Positions 11,811 to 24,369 of a DNA stretch of 64,000 bases are shown here, piece after piece. Within the stretch, counting starts at the first letter, position 1. The number at the start of each line of letters is the position of its first letter. A program made the translations under genes and the position numbers. The notes below the pieces were generated by a model, which worked only from the letters and a program-made list of their open reading frames with translations, had not been told where the DNA came from and searched no databases. Origin of the DNA: Hofstenia miamia (Eukaryota; Xenacoelomorpha; Acoela; Hofsteniidae); the NCBI GenBank assembly GCA_900660155.1, contig CABFPE010000097.1:810772-874771 (forward strand). The letters are read 5' to 3'.

Positions 11811-13846
11811 GTCTTTGATAAGTATGAATGTATTTCTGTTCTACATTCCATTTGTGTATTGTTCCAAGGACTGCATATGGGGTAAAGTGATTTATGTATT
11901 GAATCAATATCTTTGTAGGTGTACAGATAGGAGTCCACACAACCACACTTGTGATAAAGATTGTCATAGAGACATGACTCTATGCATACATCTTGACTGT
12001 AATGCCTCCAATCACCGATAGGATCTAAATCTTGAATACTTCCATTTAACATTGAGTGGTATGTCTCATTACTTATGAGGTTGTCTGAATGTGCTTTGTG
12101 AACTCTTTCATATTTGGTCCAATTCTTATTCTTCTCAACACAATCATTGTATGGATGTGAGACCTTGGAAATCATTTTCTTGTAAATATTAATTTTATAG
12201 GCTTGACCTGTTTTTAGATTAATATTGTTGTAGTTTGGTAGAGGGTAGGTCTTGCGATTACTGATTGTCACAGAAAATCCATTTATCCGACTAAGAAGTC
12301 CCACGCTTTCATTATCACTTAGAAATATCTGAAATTGAAGACCACCTTTTGACCCAGATTTCGTTGATATTTTTTTCGGCAATTTGTGCGCATTCATGTC
12401 GGAATTGAATGTATAGCAATTTCCATAGATATGATTTAGAAAAATATCAAAGTGTTTATTCCTTTCCAACTTGGTGTTTCCACAGTCTACGTCACTATAT
12501 TTACAACTAATTAAAAAGCTTTTCAATGATATTCCATTAGAAAAAACGTCACTGGGGCTAAAAAGTGAATAAAGTGTGAAACTTGTGAAGTCTACTTGCT
12601 GATCTACATTGTCCCTTATATGGTAGTACATTTTTCTAAAACTTTTATGTTCAACTTCTATGGTGTTAATGGTTCTGGTGCTCACTTTTTTAGATCGTCT
12701 TTGCCTCTCAAATAAATTAATGGAAGTGTTCGTTGCCGCTACTTCAACTTTAAAGCCTAAACTGGTGACAAATTCATCACTTCTAAAAACGATTTCCAAT
12801 GGAGAATTGAAAACCACATCTTCATTTAAGTAGTTGAGTGATTGCCCGCACCATTTACTTACATCGGAATTATTAGTCGTCATGATTTGCACATTATCCC
12901 AAAGACAGTCCTTATGATATTCAAGATCAAAGAACACGACATTTATAGATAGGAAAGGATAGACTTTTTTCAAATTTTCTTCAACATCTATTTGGATGAA
13001 GCGCTTGTAAGATGTCCTATAATTAGCAAATCCTGACTGATTATGAGATACAACTTCTATATGATTAAGACCTACTTTATAGTCCATAAACTCAGTCATC
13101 GGAATACACGAGCGTTCATCACTTCCATCTACGCATTGTGGAATATCATCACAATTCATTGCACAATTATCTGTATCAAATTTGCAAGAGTCAAGCCCTT
13201 CTCTACAAACCAAAGGAGTGAACTTTCCATCTGGTCCACAACGTTCGTGATGTTCAGTTTTTTGCGCGTAGGGGCGCCCACAATCAGTAATATTGTCACA
13301 CATCCAAAAATTAGGAATGCACTCGCGGGTATCATTGCATTTAAAAAATGGTTTATTGCACAATAATTCTATGCTTGAGTCGGAGAAGTTGTGGAGCACG
13401 TAAAACTTTTGTACTTCGTCCAAGACAGCCAATTCGAAAAAGCTGCTATTTTGTTCAGAATTTAGAAGCTGTCTTTTTTGAAAAATGCTTTCTGTACAAA
13501 TAGTTATCTGTGGAAATTCGAGTTCTTCAGTATTTTCAATAGATATTTGTACTATAACGTCCTTAGTACGATATTTATCAACTAGAGGTTTAAACTGAAT
13601 AGCAAACAACGTCAAACTTAAGATGTAAATCGTTAGCCAAACAATCATGACTGCTTTACTTTCGGCTTCAAGTACTTCCGGGAAAAATGAAGCAAATAAA
13701 AATTTCATTTTTAGCAGGAGTGGAGAAGCAATGCTCGGATTTTCTGAGACTACAGGCGGAAGATCTTGACTCTTAGTTGTTGCCTGTGAGTGAATTTTGA
13801 TACGCCTTATTTGAATCCTTAACTTACGTCGATATAAGTTCATCAT
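11811..13846 (-). CDS. DEG/ENaC sodium channel with LDLa and CUB modules, paralogue 1 (3' end in gap)
   Basis: The uninterrupted frame begins at ATGATG (13846) and runs 678 codons to the gap. The start is aligned with the paralogue at 32782. Order of parts: short basic cytoplasmic N-terminus; TM1 around residues 65-87; the post-TM1 motif FPQITICTES; two LDL-receptor class A-like cysteine modules, the second ending in the canonical DGSDERSC; a CUB domain (FANYRTSY ... CLWDNV ... WCGQSL ... GFKVEVAAT); a furin-type site RQRRS; then the ASC finger and thumb region (YGNCYTFNS, GLQFQIFLS, VCIESCLYDNLYHKCGC). TM2 and the pore fall in the gap. Family members form trimeric amiloride-sensitive cation channels at the cell surface. 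The CUB and LDLa insertion makes it much longer than the usual 500-700 residues. The ORF has no coding intron. The last 74 bases before the gap are identical to the paralogue, unlike the rest. Confidence 0.93.
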
Positions 13847-13849
13847 TTC

Positions 13850-16249
13850 TAAAATATTTGTGTAGTGAATAAGATATAGTAAATTACAGAAGACTGAATA
13901 ATTTATAAGAAATTTGTTAAAATTAGAGTATAAATTGACTAATTCCTACTTGCATAGTTTAACCTTAATCTCTCTGCGTCCTTTACAAAGTATATACTGT
14001 CGGAAGTCAGTGGTACAAAATCGGACTTTATGTAGTTAGTCCACTCAAACCAATTGAGACTTACTGTGCTGAAAATTAGAGCAGTTGCTCCTTTTTTGAA
14101 CACAAGCTAAAATAGCAAGCTCTGGAAAAAAACAAATTGTCAAAGATTTTATCAATGTCTTTCAGTAATGACTTCGTTTCAAATTTTAAATACAATCATT
14201 TCCACTGTATGAAACCTAAAATAGCATTTTTATTTTTTTTCAAATTGAAATGCATTTTTTAGGATGTTAAATTTTTTTCTTAGCTAATAAATGCTGAAAT
14301 TTATTAGTAGATAAATTTCCATTATCTATTGAATGTTGGTGTTTGCTCTAGTAAATGAAGTACTCATTGCTAGAAATTATGACAATAATGTAGTCTGTTT
14401 ATGGTTTTCCTATAATATATATTATTTTTTAGTAAGTATATAATGATAATTTGTTTTTTCCGGCTTGACATAAATTCCTTTCAACTGGTATCCACAAAGA
14501 CCTAAAACAGCTGGTTGAAAAAATAGAGGTTTGCAGATACTTCACTCCCCTGCACGAACATTTTCTATCAACTACATTCTTTGCTATTTATGTACTAAAT
14601 TTTGATGCACTGTTCATGTATCCAATTTCTTAGATGCACGAGTTACAGTGAACCATTATGTTGTACAAATTGGTCCAAAATTTTTAATACCAAGTGGTAA
14701 AAATATTTAAAAAGCGAATAACAAGTAATTAACATGCAACAAATTTTTTTTGTTTGTCACATCTTAAATTTATTATTCAGTTCGTAAAATTTCAATAGAA
14801 AAATTTGCTATTAAAAATGCCAAGAAAGTAACATTTTGTAGCACTTCACCATAAAATAGAATATAAAATTTTGTTCTGTGATTTTAATACACATCCAGGT
14901 TTATAGGATCTTATTGGTAAGGAATAGGGTTCCATAACCTAAAGATTTACTTTTAGATTTGGTTTATTGTTTGTTTTCAAACATAAATAATTATTTCATA
15001 AGATTCAAACTATGATTCTTAAGAATCAAATTCTCAATGATATTTAAAATTCATTTTTTAATTGATGAAAACAGTATGTGCATTCTTAGACTTGCTGTTC
15101 TTAAACAAATTATCGTTCATGCTATCACATTATTTTGAAGGCTGATCAAACAATTTCATGTTCAGCCTTCATGTCATATTCAGAGATGGACGTGGCTCAA
15201 AACTTTGACTCAAGTTCAGTCTGGCCTACGAAACCCTAGGCGCGGCCCAAATCCTGCCTATTTGTGCATTTGCATCAAGAATTTCCGCCAACATATTTGA
15301 AGATATAGATTTTGAATGAGGAAGAATGGAAATGAGAAAGAAATCATTTTTTTTTGCAATATAAACAATTGTGATAGGAGCTTGGCAGAAGCGGAAGTCA
15401 ATTTTCTGAGAAGATTTTTTAAGGAAATAGGTGATAGTAGTAGTTGGTACAGTGCAGGGAAATAGATGAGAATTCTGTAGTCAAAGGATTCTATTTCTTC
15501 AGAGTTATAAAGTTCCATGTTTTTTAAGAAGAAAGCAGTTTTGTTGATCAAATGAAGTAAATTTACATAGCCAATGCTGCTTCAAAACGTTAGCTTTATT
15601 TGGTAATATGCTTGATATAACATTATTAATGCAAGGGAGCTAATGAAAAAAATGCGATAAAAAATTTTGATAAATAGCCCTTGTACTACAATAAGTGAAG
15701 CAGCTCCTACCGACGCATGCTCAAGAAAATGCTTCTCGATACAACCCTACAAATGAGTTCAGTATTTTTTGAAGGAATGTGCTATTTTAAAGAAACGTGG
15801 CTCATGTTGAACAGGTCATTGCAACAATACGGGTAATATAACTCGTTTACAAGATGTGAAAATGTGGAAACTGGGATTTTCACGTGCAAAAAATGTGCAT
15901 ATGCATTTCAATCGGAAATTCAATAAAAAACAAGGTTATTTTGGTTTTTAGATACTTTTATTTCATTTTGCACAGTTTTTCTGAAGGTGGTCAATTCTGA
16001 CCACTTCAGGCAATTAGGGGGTATCAAATTGTCAGACTTTCTAGTCTTAAATGTTTTAAACAAAAAAATAACTTTTAGGTTAACTTCACCGCTTCCCTAA
16101 TTTTTTTCTTTTGATTATTAAAGTTTGAAAATGTTTGCATAGCTTAGCAATTAATGCATTAAATTATGCTTTTTGTAATGTCATAAGAAGAATGCAATTG
16201 GAGAGTTTTGGGAATTTGTGTTGAAAAGGGAAAGCTATAAGCCACTTAC
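13850..16249 (-). other. Probable 5' leader intron of paralogue 1
   Basis: The bases just upstream of the ATG read ctaaaa reversed as ttttag|aa-ATG, a good 3' splice acceptor, and a GTAAGT donor lies at 16249-16244. No coding gene is visible inside; a minus-strand frame of 97 codons at 15258-15551 lacks motifs. Confidence 0.45.
15981..16009. repeat. Hairpin-forming inverted repeat
   Basis: ctgaaggtggtca, a four-base loop attc, and tgaccacttcag pair over 12 base pairs with one bulge. No following T-run or known motif suggests a function. Confidence 0.6.
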
Positions 16250-16355
16250 CGGATCTTCAAAACCTTAAAAATAGCCTTCTTCAAGTAAAAATTATATTAA
16301 TGATGTTTTTTTTGCTCGCTTGTCTTCAAAGCAAATGCTTTTGCAGGTGTTCTTT
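16250..16355 (-). other. Candidate untranslated first exon of paralogue 1
   Basis: About 105 bases are clearly similar to 36567-36672, which lies in the same place relative to the other DEG/ENaC gene. Both end in a minus-strand GTAAGT donor after the shared segment TTTTTAAGGTTTTGAA. Distance to the ATG is 2404 bases here and, once the two transposon-like insertions are subtracted, about 2.5 kb there. This is inference from conservation and spacing; no transcript evidence is available. It contains stops in the frames I checked, which fits a leader exon. Confidence 0.45.
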
Positions 16356-16697
16356 AAATTTTAGTTTAAGTTGTCTGAATTATTTAATATATAGTCATTA
16401 TTTAACATATACCTATTATATCTTTCTATTTATCTGAAAGCAAACGCATTTTTCAAAAGTGTATAAATAGAAACTGCAACTTTAAATGTAGCTAGGATTG
16501 TACTAGCAGTCTCCATTTTCATTTGCATAGATGGTATTGCATAAAATTGACAATTTCAACTTTTGGCAAATCGGTGCACCTCTGAACATTATATTGAAAA
16601 TATTCAACTAGATATAATGTGCTCAGGTGTCTAAAATGCTATGAAGCAAGGACAGGAACTATAATTTTATCTGTTTCGTAGAAATTAGACATTAATA

Positions 16698-18155
16698 GCA
16701 AACCCCGGCATTGGTTGGCGGAGGTCCCGATTGTAGTTGCGTTCTAGGCATAGAAATATTGCAAATGAGGACTTCATCTGATTACTGAAGTGGAGGCATT
16801 TGACCATTGTCTGGCGATCGTATGTAGAACGCTATTAGAAGACGAGAATAGATTACATCAATGAGAAGAAGATATGCAGAATGGGCAAGAACAAATCTTG
16901 CAACCTCGTAGGAAAGAGACTATGAAGGACGATGAACTTGTCTTTAGCGCTAAAGCCATCTCACGTAGTACTGTTGATGACCTCAATACATTATGTTCTG
17001 TATGCGTTAATCATCCTCAGACTAACAGCGTAGAATGGCATTATTTCCACCAGTAAATCTCTAAAATAATTTGCAGAAAGAGAAACGTATAGTAGATGCT
17101 TTACTATATAGTATATGCTTTTAGCAATATTATATAATTTCTTGCCCGCTCTGTACTTGTATTGTAAAAGTTTGGATATCAGAATTTCTCATCGATCTTC
17201 AACACAATTTTACCAAGCAAACGTTTGAACCATTAGAATGGCAGTTTAATGGCGTGCTGAATTAGACGTTATCTTGATTGTAGACAACTAGAATAGGAAA
17301 AGGGGCTTCTCTATAGCTACAGATGTCTATTAGGATTCCGGTTAGCGAGTCAGTCTTCACAAACAGTGACATTACTTTAGGAGTATACAATTAAAATATT
17401 GAGCGAAGCGTTAGTTCAGAAATATCCTGATGAAAATATTCTTTATAAGACTTTAAAATTTTTTCAATGAAACATGTAAGTATTTACCTTTATTTATTAC
17501 TAATAGAATTATTTATTGAATTCGTTAATTTTTGCTAATTTAAAAGATTTTATTCTCTAAGTTCTGCTTTGTTTAAGGTTTTTATAAAGTTTCCTTTCAA
17601 TTCAGAACAAATTATGTTTTCTATGTACTACATTTATGTATATATTTTTAATGATTGATTATGATTGAGCATTTAGATATATTATCCACCTCAATGCTTT
17701 CAAAAATTACATATTCTTACACTATGATTTCTAGGTCCAACATTCGTATAGCTATAATATGAATATGATTTATGAAAATTTAATAACTTTGATTTACAGA
17801 TGTTTACTATGAAATTTTTAGTAAAGACTTCAACAAACAGCATTTTTAATGGATAGCGACGTAGTTGGAATTGATTTCCAATATCTTTTTCAAACTTCCC
17901 TAAATTATATCAAAAAATCTTAAAGAGTACTTTTTAAGAATTTCAAGACATTTTGCCAGATACGAATCCCTCCAAAATTGAAAAAATAAAAAAGATTAAA
18001 GACATTTTATTAAACTCTCGGAGCAATTACCCATCATATATAAACTTTGAGAATCACGAATATGTTTACACGAATCTGACAAACGCCCAAAGTCAATTAA
18101 AAAACATTGGTGAAGAAGTGGAATACAGTAAATCAAGAAACGTGTTTCTTGCATC
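16698..18155 (+). repeat. First copy of a 1458-base duplication ending at a single N
   Basis: Repeats without any difference that I noticed at 18157-19614. It includes a 60-codon frame (16874-17056; repeated at 18333-18515) and the truncated first copy of an exon whose complete form is at 19398-19622. The identical copies on both sides of a lone N point to two overlapping contigs that were not merged. Confidence 0.9.
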
Positions 18156-18156
18156 N
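18156..18156. other. Single-N contig join
   Basis: One N between identical sequences. Scaffolders such as SSPACE insert one n when contigs are estimated to overlap but are not merged. Confidence 0.85.
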
Positions 18157-19614
18157 GCAAACCCCGGCATTGGTTGGCGGAGGTCCCGATTGTAGTTGCG
18201 TTCTAGGCATAGAAATATTGCAAATGAGGACTTCATCTGATTACTGAAGTGGAGGCATTTGACCATTGTCTGGCGATCGTATGTAGAACGCTATTAGAAG
18301 ACGAGAATAGATTACATCAATGAGAAGAAGATATGCAGAATGGGCAAGAACAAATCTTGCAACCTCGTAGGAAAGAGACTATGAAGGACGATGAACTTGT
18401 CTTTAGCGCTAAAGCCATCTCACGTAGTACTGTTGATGACCTCAATACATTATGTTCTGTATGCGTTAATCATCCTCAGACTAACAGCGTAGAATGGCAT
18501 TATTTCCACCAGTAAATCTCTAAAATAATTTGCAGAAAGAGAAACGTATAGTAGATGCTTTACTATATAGTATATGCTTTTAGCAATATTATATAATTTC
18601 TTGCCCGCTCTGTACTTGTATTGTAAAAGTTTGGATATCAGAATTTCTCATCGATCTTCAACACAATTTTACCAAGCAAACGTTTGAACCATTAGAATGG
18701 CAGTTTAATGGCGTGCTGAATTAGACGTTATCTTGATTGTAGACAACTAGAATAGGAAAAGGGGCTTCTCTATAGCTACAGATGTCTATTAGGATTCCGG
18801 TTAGCGAGTCAGTCTTCACAAACAGTGACATTACTTTAGGAGTATACAATTAAAATATTGAGCGAAGCGTTAGTTCAGAAATATCCTGATGAAAATATTC
18901 TTTATAAGACTTTAAAATTTTTTCAATGAAACATGTAAGTATTTACCTTTATTTATTACTAATAGAATTATTTATTGAATTCGTTAATTTTTGCTAATTT
19001 AAAAGATTTTATTCTCTAAGTTCTGCTTTGTTTAAGGTTTTTATAAAGTTTCCTTTCAATTCAGAACAAATTATGTTTTCTATGTACTACATTTATGTAT
19101 ATATTTTTAATGATTGATTATGATTGAGCATTTAGATATATTATCCACCTCAATGCTTTCAAAAATTACATATTCTTACACTATGATTTCTAGGTCCAAC
19201 ATTCGTATAGCTATAATATGAATATGATTTATGAAAATTTAATAACTTTGATTTACAGATGTTTACTATGAAATTTTTAGTAAAGACTTCAACAAACAGC
19301 ATTTTTAATGGATAGCGACGTAGTTGGAATTGATTTCCAATATCTTTTTCAAACTTCCCTAAATTATATCAAAAAATCTTAAAGAGTACTTTTTAAGAAT
19401 TTCAAGACATTTTGCCAGATACGAATCCCTCCAAAATTGAAAAAATAAAAAAGATTAAAGACATTTTATTAAACTCTCGGAGCAATTACCCATCATATAT
19501 AAACTTTGAGAATCACGAATATGTTTACACGAATCTGACAAACGCCCAAAGTCAATTAAAAAACATTGGTGAAGAAGTGGAATACAGTAAATCAAGAAAC
19601 GTGTTTCTTGCATC
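18157..19614 (+). repeat. Second copy of the 1458-base duplication
   Basis: Equivalent to 16698-18155; unlike the first copy it continues into unique sequence that completes the exon at 19398-19622. Confidence 0.9.
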
Positions 19615-20028
19615 ATGTGCAGGTAATATTTTATACCATGCCAAAACTTCAATGTTTTAAGAGCTTTTTTCTACATTTTTACAATTTGCAACAATAAGTG
19701 GTGCATGGGCGACTCTTAAGAAGATATTCAACTTTAATTCTTGAAGATTTGAATTACTTTGAGGAATTTTGGTGAGGACTATTTATTGGCGATGTTCCCT
19801 ATCTGTATTTTACATTTCTATCTATTATTTACATAATCATTTTGTGAAAATTCACTATTCTAACAAAACAAAACGCATGTATTTTATATGATATATTTGT
19901 ATAGAGATGCAACAGCTGCAAGACAAAACAAAACGCATCTATGCAAGAGCGGAAGTATACTTCCGTTCTTATGGATTATATGGCCGAAATGCTCATTCAA
20001 ACAATCAAATTTCTCTTTATATACTAAG
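19398..20028 (+). CDS. Two consecutive exons of an unidentified gene
   Basis: Exon A (19398-19622) opens after a tactttttaag acceptor-like sequence and codes for a Lys/Asn-rich segment (NPSKIEKIKKIKDILLNS, then NYPSYINFENHEYVYTNL, then NVFLASCA), ending at a GTAATA donor in phase 1. Exon B (19905-20028) follows a tttgtatag acceptor; the split codon becomes GAG and the frame continues as EMQQLQDKTKRIYARAEV and YFRSYGLYGRNAH, ending at a GTGTAT donor-like site. The phases agree across the 282-base intron, which supports a real gene. Upstream and downstream exons were not found. I recognise no domain; the helical, charged content suggests a structural or coiled-coil protein. The weak donor of exon B is the least certain point. 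Confidence 0.45.
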
Positions 20029-20029
20029 G

Positions 20030-22799
20030 TGTATATTAATAACATGGATTCAAAGTAGCTGCAGGAATTCTTGGGATGTCCGGAAAAGGCAGGTTTTCTA
20101 AAAAATGCAAAAAATTGCTCCAAACATATTGGTGCATCGTTTAAAATGGGGTATAATTGAATAATTATTTATATGGGTATGGCTGCAGTTTTTTTACCCC
20201 TGGCTGTAAAATCCTGAATTTCTAAAAAACGACTTTTTTCTTATCAAAATCAATAGAAAAGTGTAAAAAGTTACTAAAAAATGATCACTTTTAGAAAACT
20301 GCATATATACAACCCCGGAGTTTTATTACTACTTTGATGAGTTTGATTTTTGATATTTCAAGCTTCTTATACTGGATCTGTTTTGATGCATATTTAGAAT
20401 TACTCCTTGAAAATAATATTGTATTGATAAGGTCTACTAGAAATGAACGATTCATATTAATCCTAAGGGTTTTCGTGAGAGCCTTTCAGCAATAATTGTT
20501 TTTTAGTATCATTCAGGTATTGTCAATAATCTAGCATTATCGCATGATCTTAATCCTAATATCAATTGAAGAAAACAAAAAATGATCCATTTTCAATTTT
20601 AAGCAATTATTTATTATATTAGCGAGAAAATGCATTAAACCCCTTTATGTTTTAGAGGTCACACCATGGCTTGCGACAGAAGAATTTACCGAATTTCTGG
20701 TCATGACCATTGAAGACACGTAAATTCCCATATTTCTCTCCAATTCTTGAAAAGCCACATTTATTAGAACATTGTTCTCGGGTTGGTAGTAACTACTTAC
20801 CCTATGGTGGTCGTACCACTGCGCTGGAGCTGTTATCGACATTAGTCGACATTAGTTCTCTGCAGTTGTCGTTATTCATCTTACTGCTACTAATTATGTT
20901 TGTGTCCTCTAAAATGCTTTTGATAAGAAAATTTCCACAAACATTATTCAATTCTTAAATAATGGATTGAATTTATTGTTTTGTCGTAGAGGTTCTAGGC
21001 TGGTGGTTTGCTACATTTTTAAAATGCATTCAGAAATTGGCGACGATGACATTAATACGAACATCTAATGCCGAAATATATTTTTTAGATGAATTGGCTG
21101 TATTTTTCAGAGAGGAAAAGCATCTTTTTCATTGTCAACATATTTGATATAAGGTATAATATTTCATTTTTTGGTCATGCTTATTTCCTGTGCCTCCACT
21201 TCATTTCCCCGTCTTTTAACATTTATATTTATTTTTTTATAGTAAACCATGTATTTATTCCTCAAATTATTTAAGCTCGTGGGATTCAAACCTTCATTGT
21301 GAAGGAAACTTTGTAAATTTTGCACTCTCTTAAATACATGTAATTAACTGGTAAACAGTGTCATCACTGAGGAAAGGCGCATACCTCGAAATTACAAAAA
21401 AATAGTCTCCAAAAAAGTTAACTGCATTTGAAGAAATTTTAAACAAGTTTGGAGCCCCAAAGTCAAGAATTTGGAGCATTATGAGGCCTCATAATACCAA
21501 AATAGTAAAAATTAGTTAAAATATCCTTAATAAACAAATTTAAACAAATTCAGAGGTACATACATATGTATATGTGCAAAATATAACGTAGAAAAATGTA
21601 TCTAGTATTGACTGAAAAGTTAATACATAGAATTGTATGTGGAGCACCATATCGACATCTCGCACAGGGGCCACAAATGTATTCACGCCACTCTCTGGTG
21701 ATTTCCGATAATAACTCTAACCTATAAATGGAAGGAAAAAATCAAGGAAGAAAATTCAGCCAAAAATTTACTGTGCCAAAAATCTTCGCAGAGTTCTCAT
21801 AAGCTTAATTTAGAGAACATTTTCACAACACCAACGTCACCTGAAATTGATTCAGTTGAAAATTTACATTACAATCAAACACAACTTCCCAATATTAGGT
21901 GAATATTTAAACAAAATATTGTTTTATTCTCTAAACAGGTAACTTTATTTTCTATACATGTATGTTTTGCTATCCTTCTGGATCTCATTTTTTCGGAAAA
22001 ATGTTCAATTGTGCAATCATCACTTCTAAGAAATGTTCCTGAAGCCTAATCTGTGAGGTTATTGTGAGCATTGGTGTTGCAAAGTTCTCTTAGAGCGCAT
22101 ATATAACAGCAATCTAAAAATCTGTACTTTGAAATATACAAGACTAGAATGATTAGAATTGAACTTGTTATTGAGGGTACAATCTGTATCATGTGCGCGC
22201 TGGTGCCATAAAATTATTAGTCTTTGATCCAGATTTTTAATTTTAAAATACATTTTTGGGTAGAAGACATATTCGGGTATTACATTAGTATGTTCGAATA
22301 TTTATATAGCCGCTTGAACTTAAATCGGCAGAGCTTCTTAACCCCTAAAAATCCATTTTTTCAAAAGTTTTAGTTAAATAAAATTTGTCTCAGTGAGTAT
22401 CACTAGAATTCCAATTTGATATTCAAACAATGAATAACGAAGGTATGAAAATTTTAACCCAACGTATTTATTGATTGAAAAACAATTAAGTAATGGTTAA
22501 AGACCAAAACGGGTATATTATTTTGGCATCATATGATCAGAAATGGCTTTTTATTTGCTTATATTAAGCACTTTTAAAACAAAAATGTCATTTAATATCA
22601 CTTTATGCAAATATGTGTACAGCACAAAAGTGAGATAAAAACGCATAAAACGCATAAAAATGAAGACTTATATCAGCATGGGAAGTATATAGTTTTAGCT
22701 ATAGCCAACTATTATTGTTCTTATATGAAGAGTTATTTCTTAAAATTTCAGCATATCAAAAAATTATCTTCATTAAGTCAGGGATTATAGTGATAAGTT
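20030..22799. other. No gene supported
   Basis: A minus-strand frame near 20790-20649 holds a short Cys-rich piece (NKCGFSRIGEKYG ... FCRKPWCDL) that could be a zinc-binding fragment, but it is only about 45 codons long. The rest shows short frames only. Confidence 0.35.
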
Positions 22800-23785
22800 T
22801 TTAATGTGATCCAGTCGTAATCCTAAACACTTTCTCAGGGTTATTGATCGATTACTTAGCATTCTTCCTTCTCACAATTCAAAAGCTTATTGTGTTGAAA
22901 ATATATTAACCATTCGGGATAGAATTCAATCAGTTTCCTATACTTCGTCTTACACTTCATTCAAAGGCACTCAGCCTCTTAAGTTTCGTGCTGCTAGTGA
23001 GAACGAGCTTTGTGATACCTTCACTTCTCATCAGTCAAAGTCCAGTTGCAACGATCCGTTTCTCTCTTCTACTATCTAAAGAAACCTTTTCTGATTCATA
23101 CCTATATTGCTTGAAATAGTTAACGTATCATTTATTGTACCACTATTAAAAAATCTTCTTTGGAGTTTCTACTTGTCTCTTGTTACCAAGCAATCAGTAC
23201 TATCACTTCATTGTCAAAACAAATTGAACGCGTTGCTTACAGTCGGTTGGTGGAACACCTTGAATTAAAAGGATTGATATCTTAGTTTCGGTCAGCTTAC
23301 AAACAATATTATTCTCATGAATCCTATCAGGCCAAAATCTGGAACAATATATTAATTTCCCTTTCAAATCATCAATGCTTGGATTGAGTTGACTCAATGA
23401 TTATTGTTCTGGAAGGAGTCAAATAGTTAAAATTAATTATGATTATTCTGCACTTCAGAGTGTTCCATTTGGTGTTCTTCAAAGCTCTGTCTTGGGGCCG
23501 ATTCTTTTTCGTGTTGTATATACAACCGTTAATTCAGATTGCACATCGTCGCATACTACTCAAAGACTCATTGTTTTTTATATTACAAAACAGATCATTA
23601 CAACATTTTGTTATATGGCTTTCTCATTTTTACTTGAACAACCTACAGGTGGCTCGTAGCAATGCTGCTAGACTGGCCTGCCTCAAGTGTTCCAACGAAC
23701 ATTCTAAGCCATTTCTCAAGCGTTTGCATTGGCTGCCAATTTCATATTTATCATCTAGGATTACAGTTATTTGCAACTGAACGTA
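22800..23785 (+). pseudogene. CR1/L2-like LINE reverse transcriptase, decayed
   Basis: Pieces of a non-LTR reverse transcriptase appear in order in changing frames: a pre-RT segment (TIRDRIQSVSYTSSYTSF ... FRAASENEL, 22910-23010), QIERVAYSRLVEHLELKGL with SAYKQYYSHE (23220-23320; usual role: RT region 1-2), VPFGVLQSSVLGPILF (23465-23510; the GVPQGSVLGPLLF region), and the C-terminal ARSNAARLACLKCSNEHSKP with FLKRLHWLPISY (23650-23745). The YADD catalytic box is missing, and several frameshifts and deletions occur. It has no function left. The next feature joins it without a clear spacer. Confidence 0.8.
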
Positions 23786-24369
23786 AATGCCAATTCTGTT
23801 CTTCTGGTGTTCAGGATATATGGGGTGATCACGCAGTCTCTTGCAACGGTAATGGTGATAGGATTAGTAGACATGATCGTTTACGTGACCGCATATATTC
23901 TATTTGTAGTTCTGCAGGATTGTCACCAGCATGTGAAAAAAAGGGTTTAATATCAAATACTCTATCCCGCCCTGGCGATATTTTCCTTCCTTCGTGGCTT
24001 GGCGGCCAACCTGCTGCCCTAGATGTCACGGTAACTTCTTCGTTGCAACCATCAAATTTACGTCATGCATCTTCAGAAGCAAGTTACAGTATAAGCAGGC
24101 AGAAGAGAGGAAGTATCAAACTCATGCAATTTCATGTGAAAAATAAGGGATTCTGTTTGTCCCCCTAGAGGCTGAAGTCTTAGGAGGATGGTCAAATACT
24201 GCCATTAAAACAATGTCACGCATTTCAAAACTTGAACAATGTCGAAGTGCCACTTATACTAGTTTTTCTAACTCGCTGGGTCATATTATGCAAAACTTGT
24301 CAGTTACTCTTATAAAAGGCTCTTGCAACATGATGTTAAGATCCGATTTCTACATTTTTGAAGAATAGC
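23762..24369 (+). pseudogene. Restriction-like endonuclease domain of a retroelement, one frameshift
   Basis: The frame 23662-24168 changes from the LINE C-terminus into a different module: a CCHC zinc knuckle (C-x2-C-x12-H-x4-C in CQFCSSGVQDIWGDHAVSC), then GDRISRHDRLRD, then the PD-(D/E)xK-like core RPGDIFLPSW ... AALDVTVTS. A +1/-1 shift near 24145 moves the end into another frame, FVPLEAEVLGGWS and onward, stopping at 24367-24369. The arrangement zinc knuckle, RH, RP-x-D, D-V-T-V is that of the C-terminal endonuclease in site-specific non-LTR elements such as the R2/R4 group, which nick target DNA for reverse transcription. No matching reverse transcriptase precedes it, so it is a 3' fragment. 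Family assignment is from memory of motif layout. Confidence 0.6.

Noticed and set aside
13043-13366. Plus-strand frames of 60-110 codons opposite the channel genes (also 30706-32409)
   Set aside because: They are antisense to strongly supported DEG/ENaC coding sequence and occur at matching places only because the paralogues are similar.
10444-13846. Very long frames passing through the N gap
   Set aside because: The unknown bases carry no stops by construction. Only 11811-13846 on the minus strand has real coding support.
16874-17056. A 60-codon gene (also 18333-18515)
   Set aside because: Short, no splice support and no motif; kept only as content of the duplicated block.
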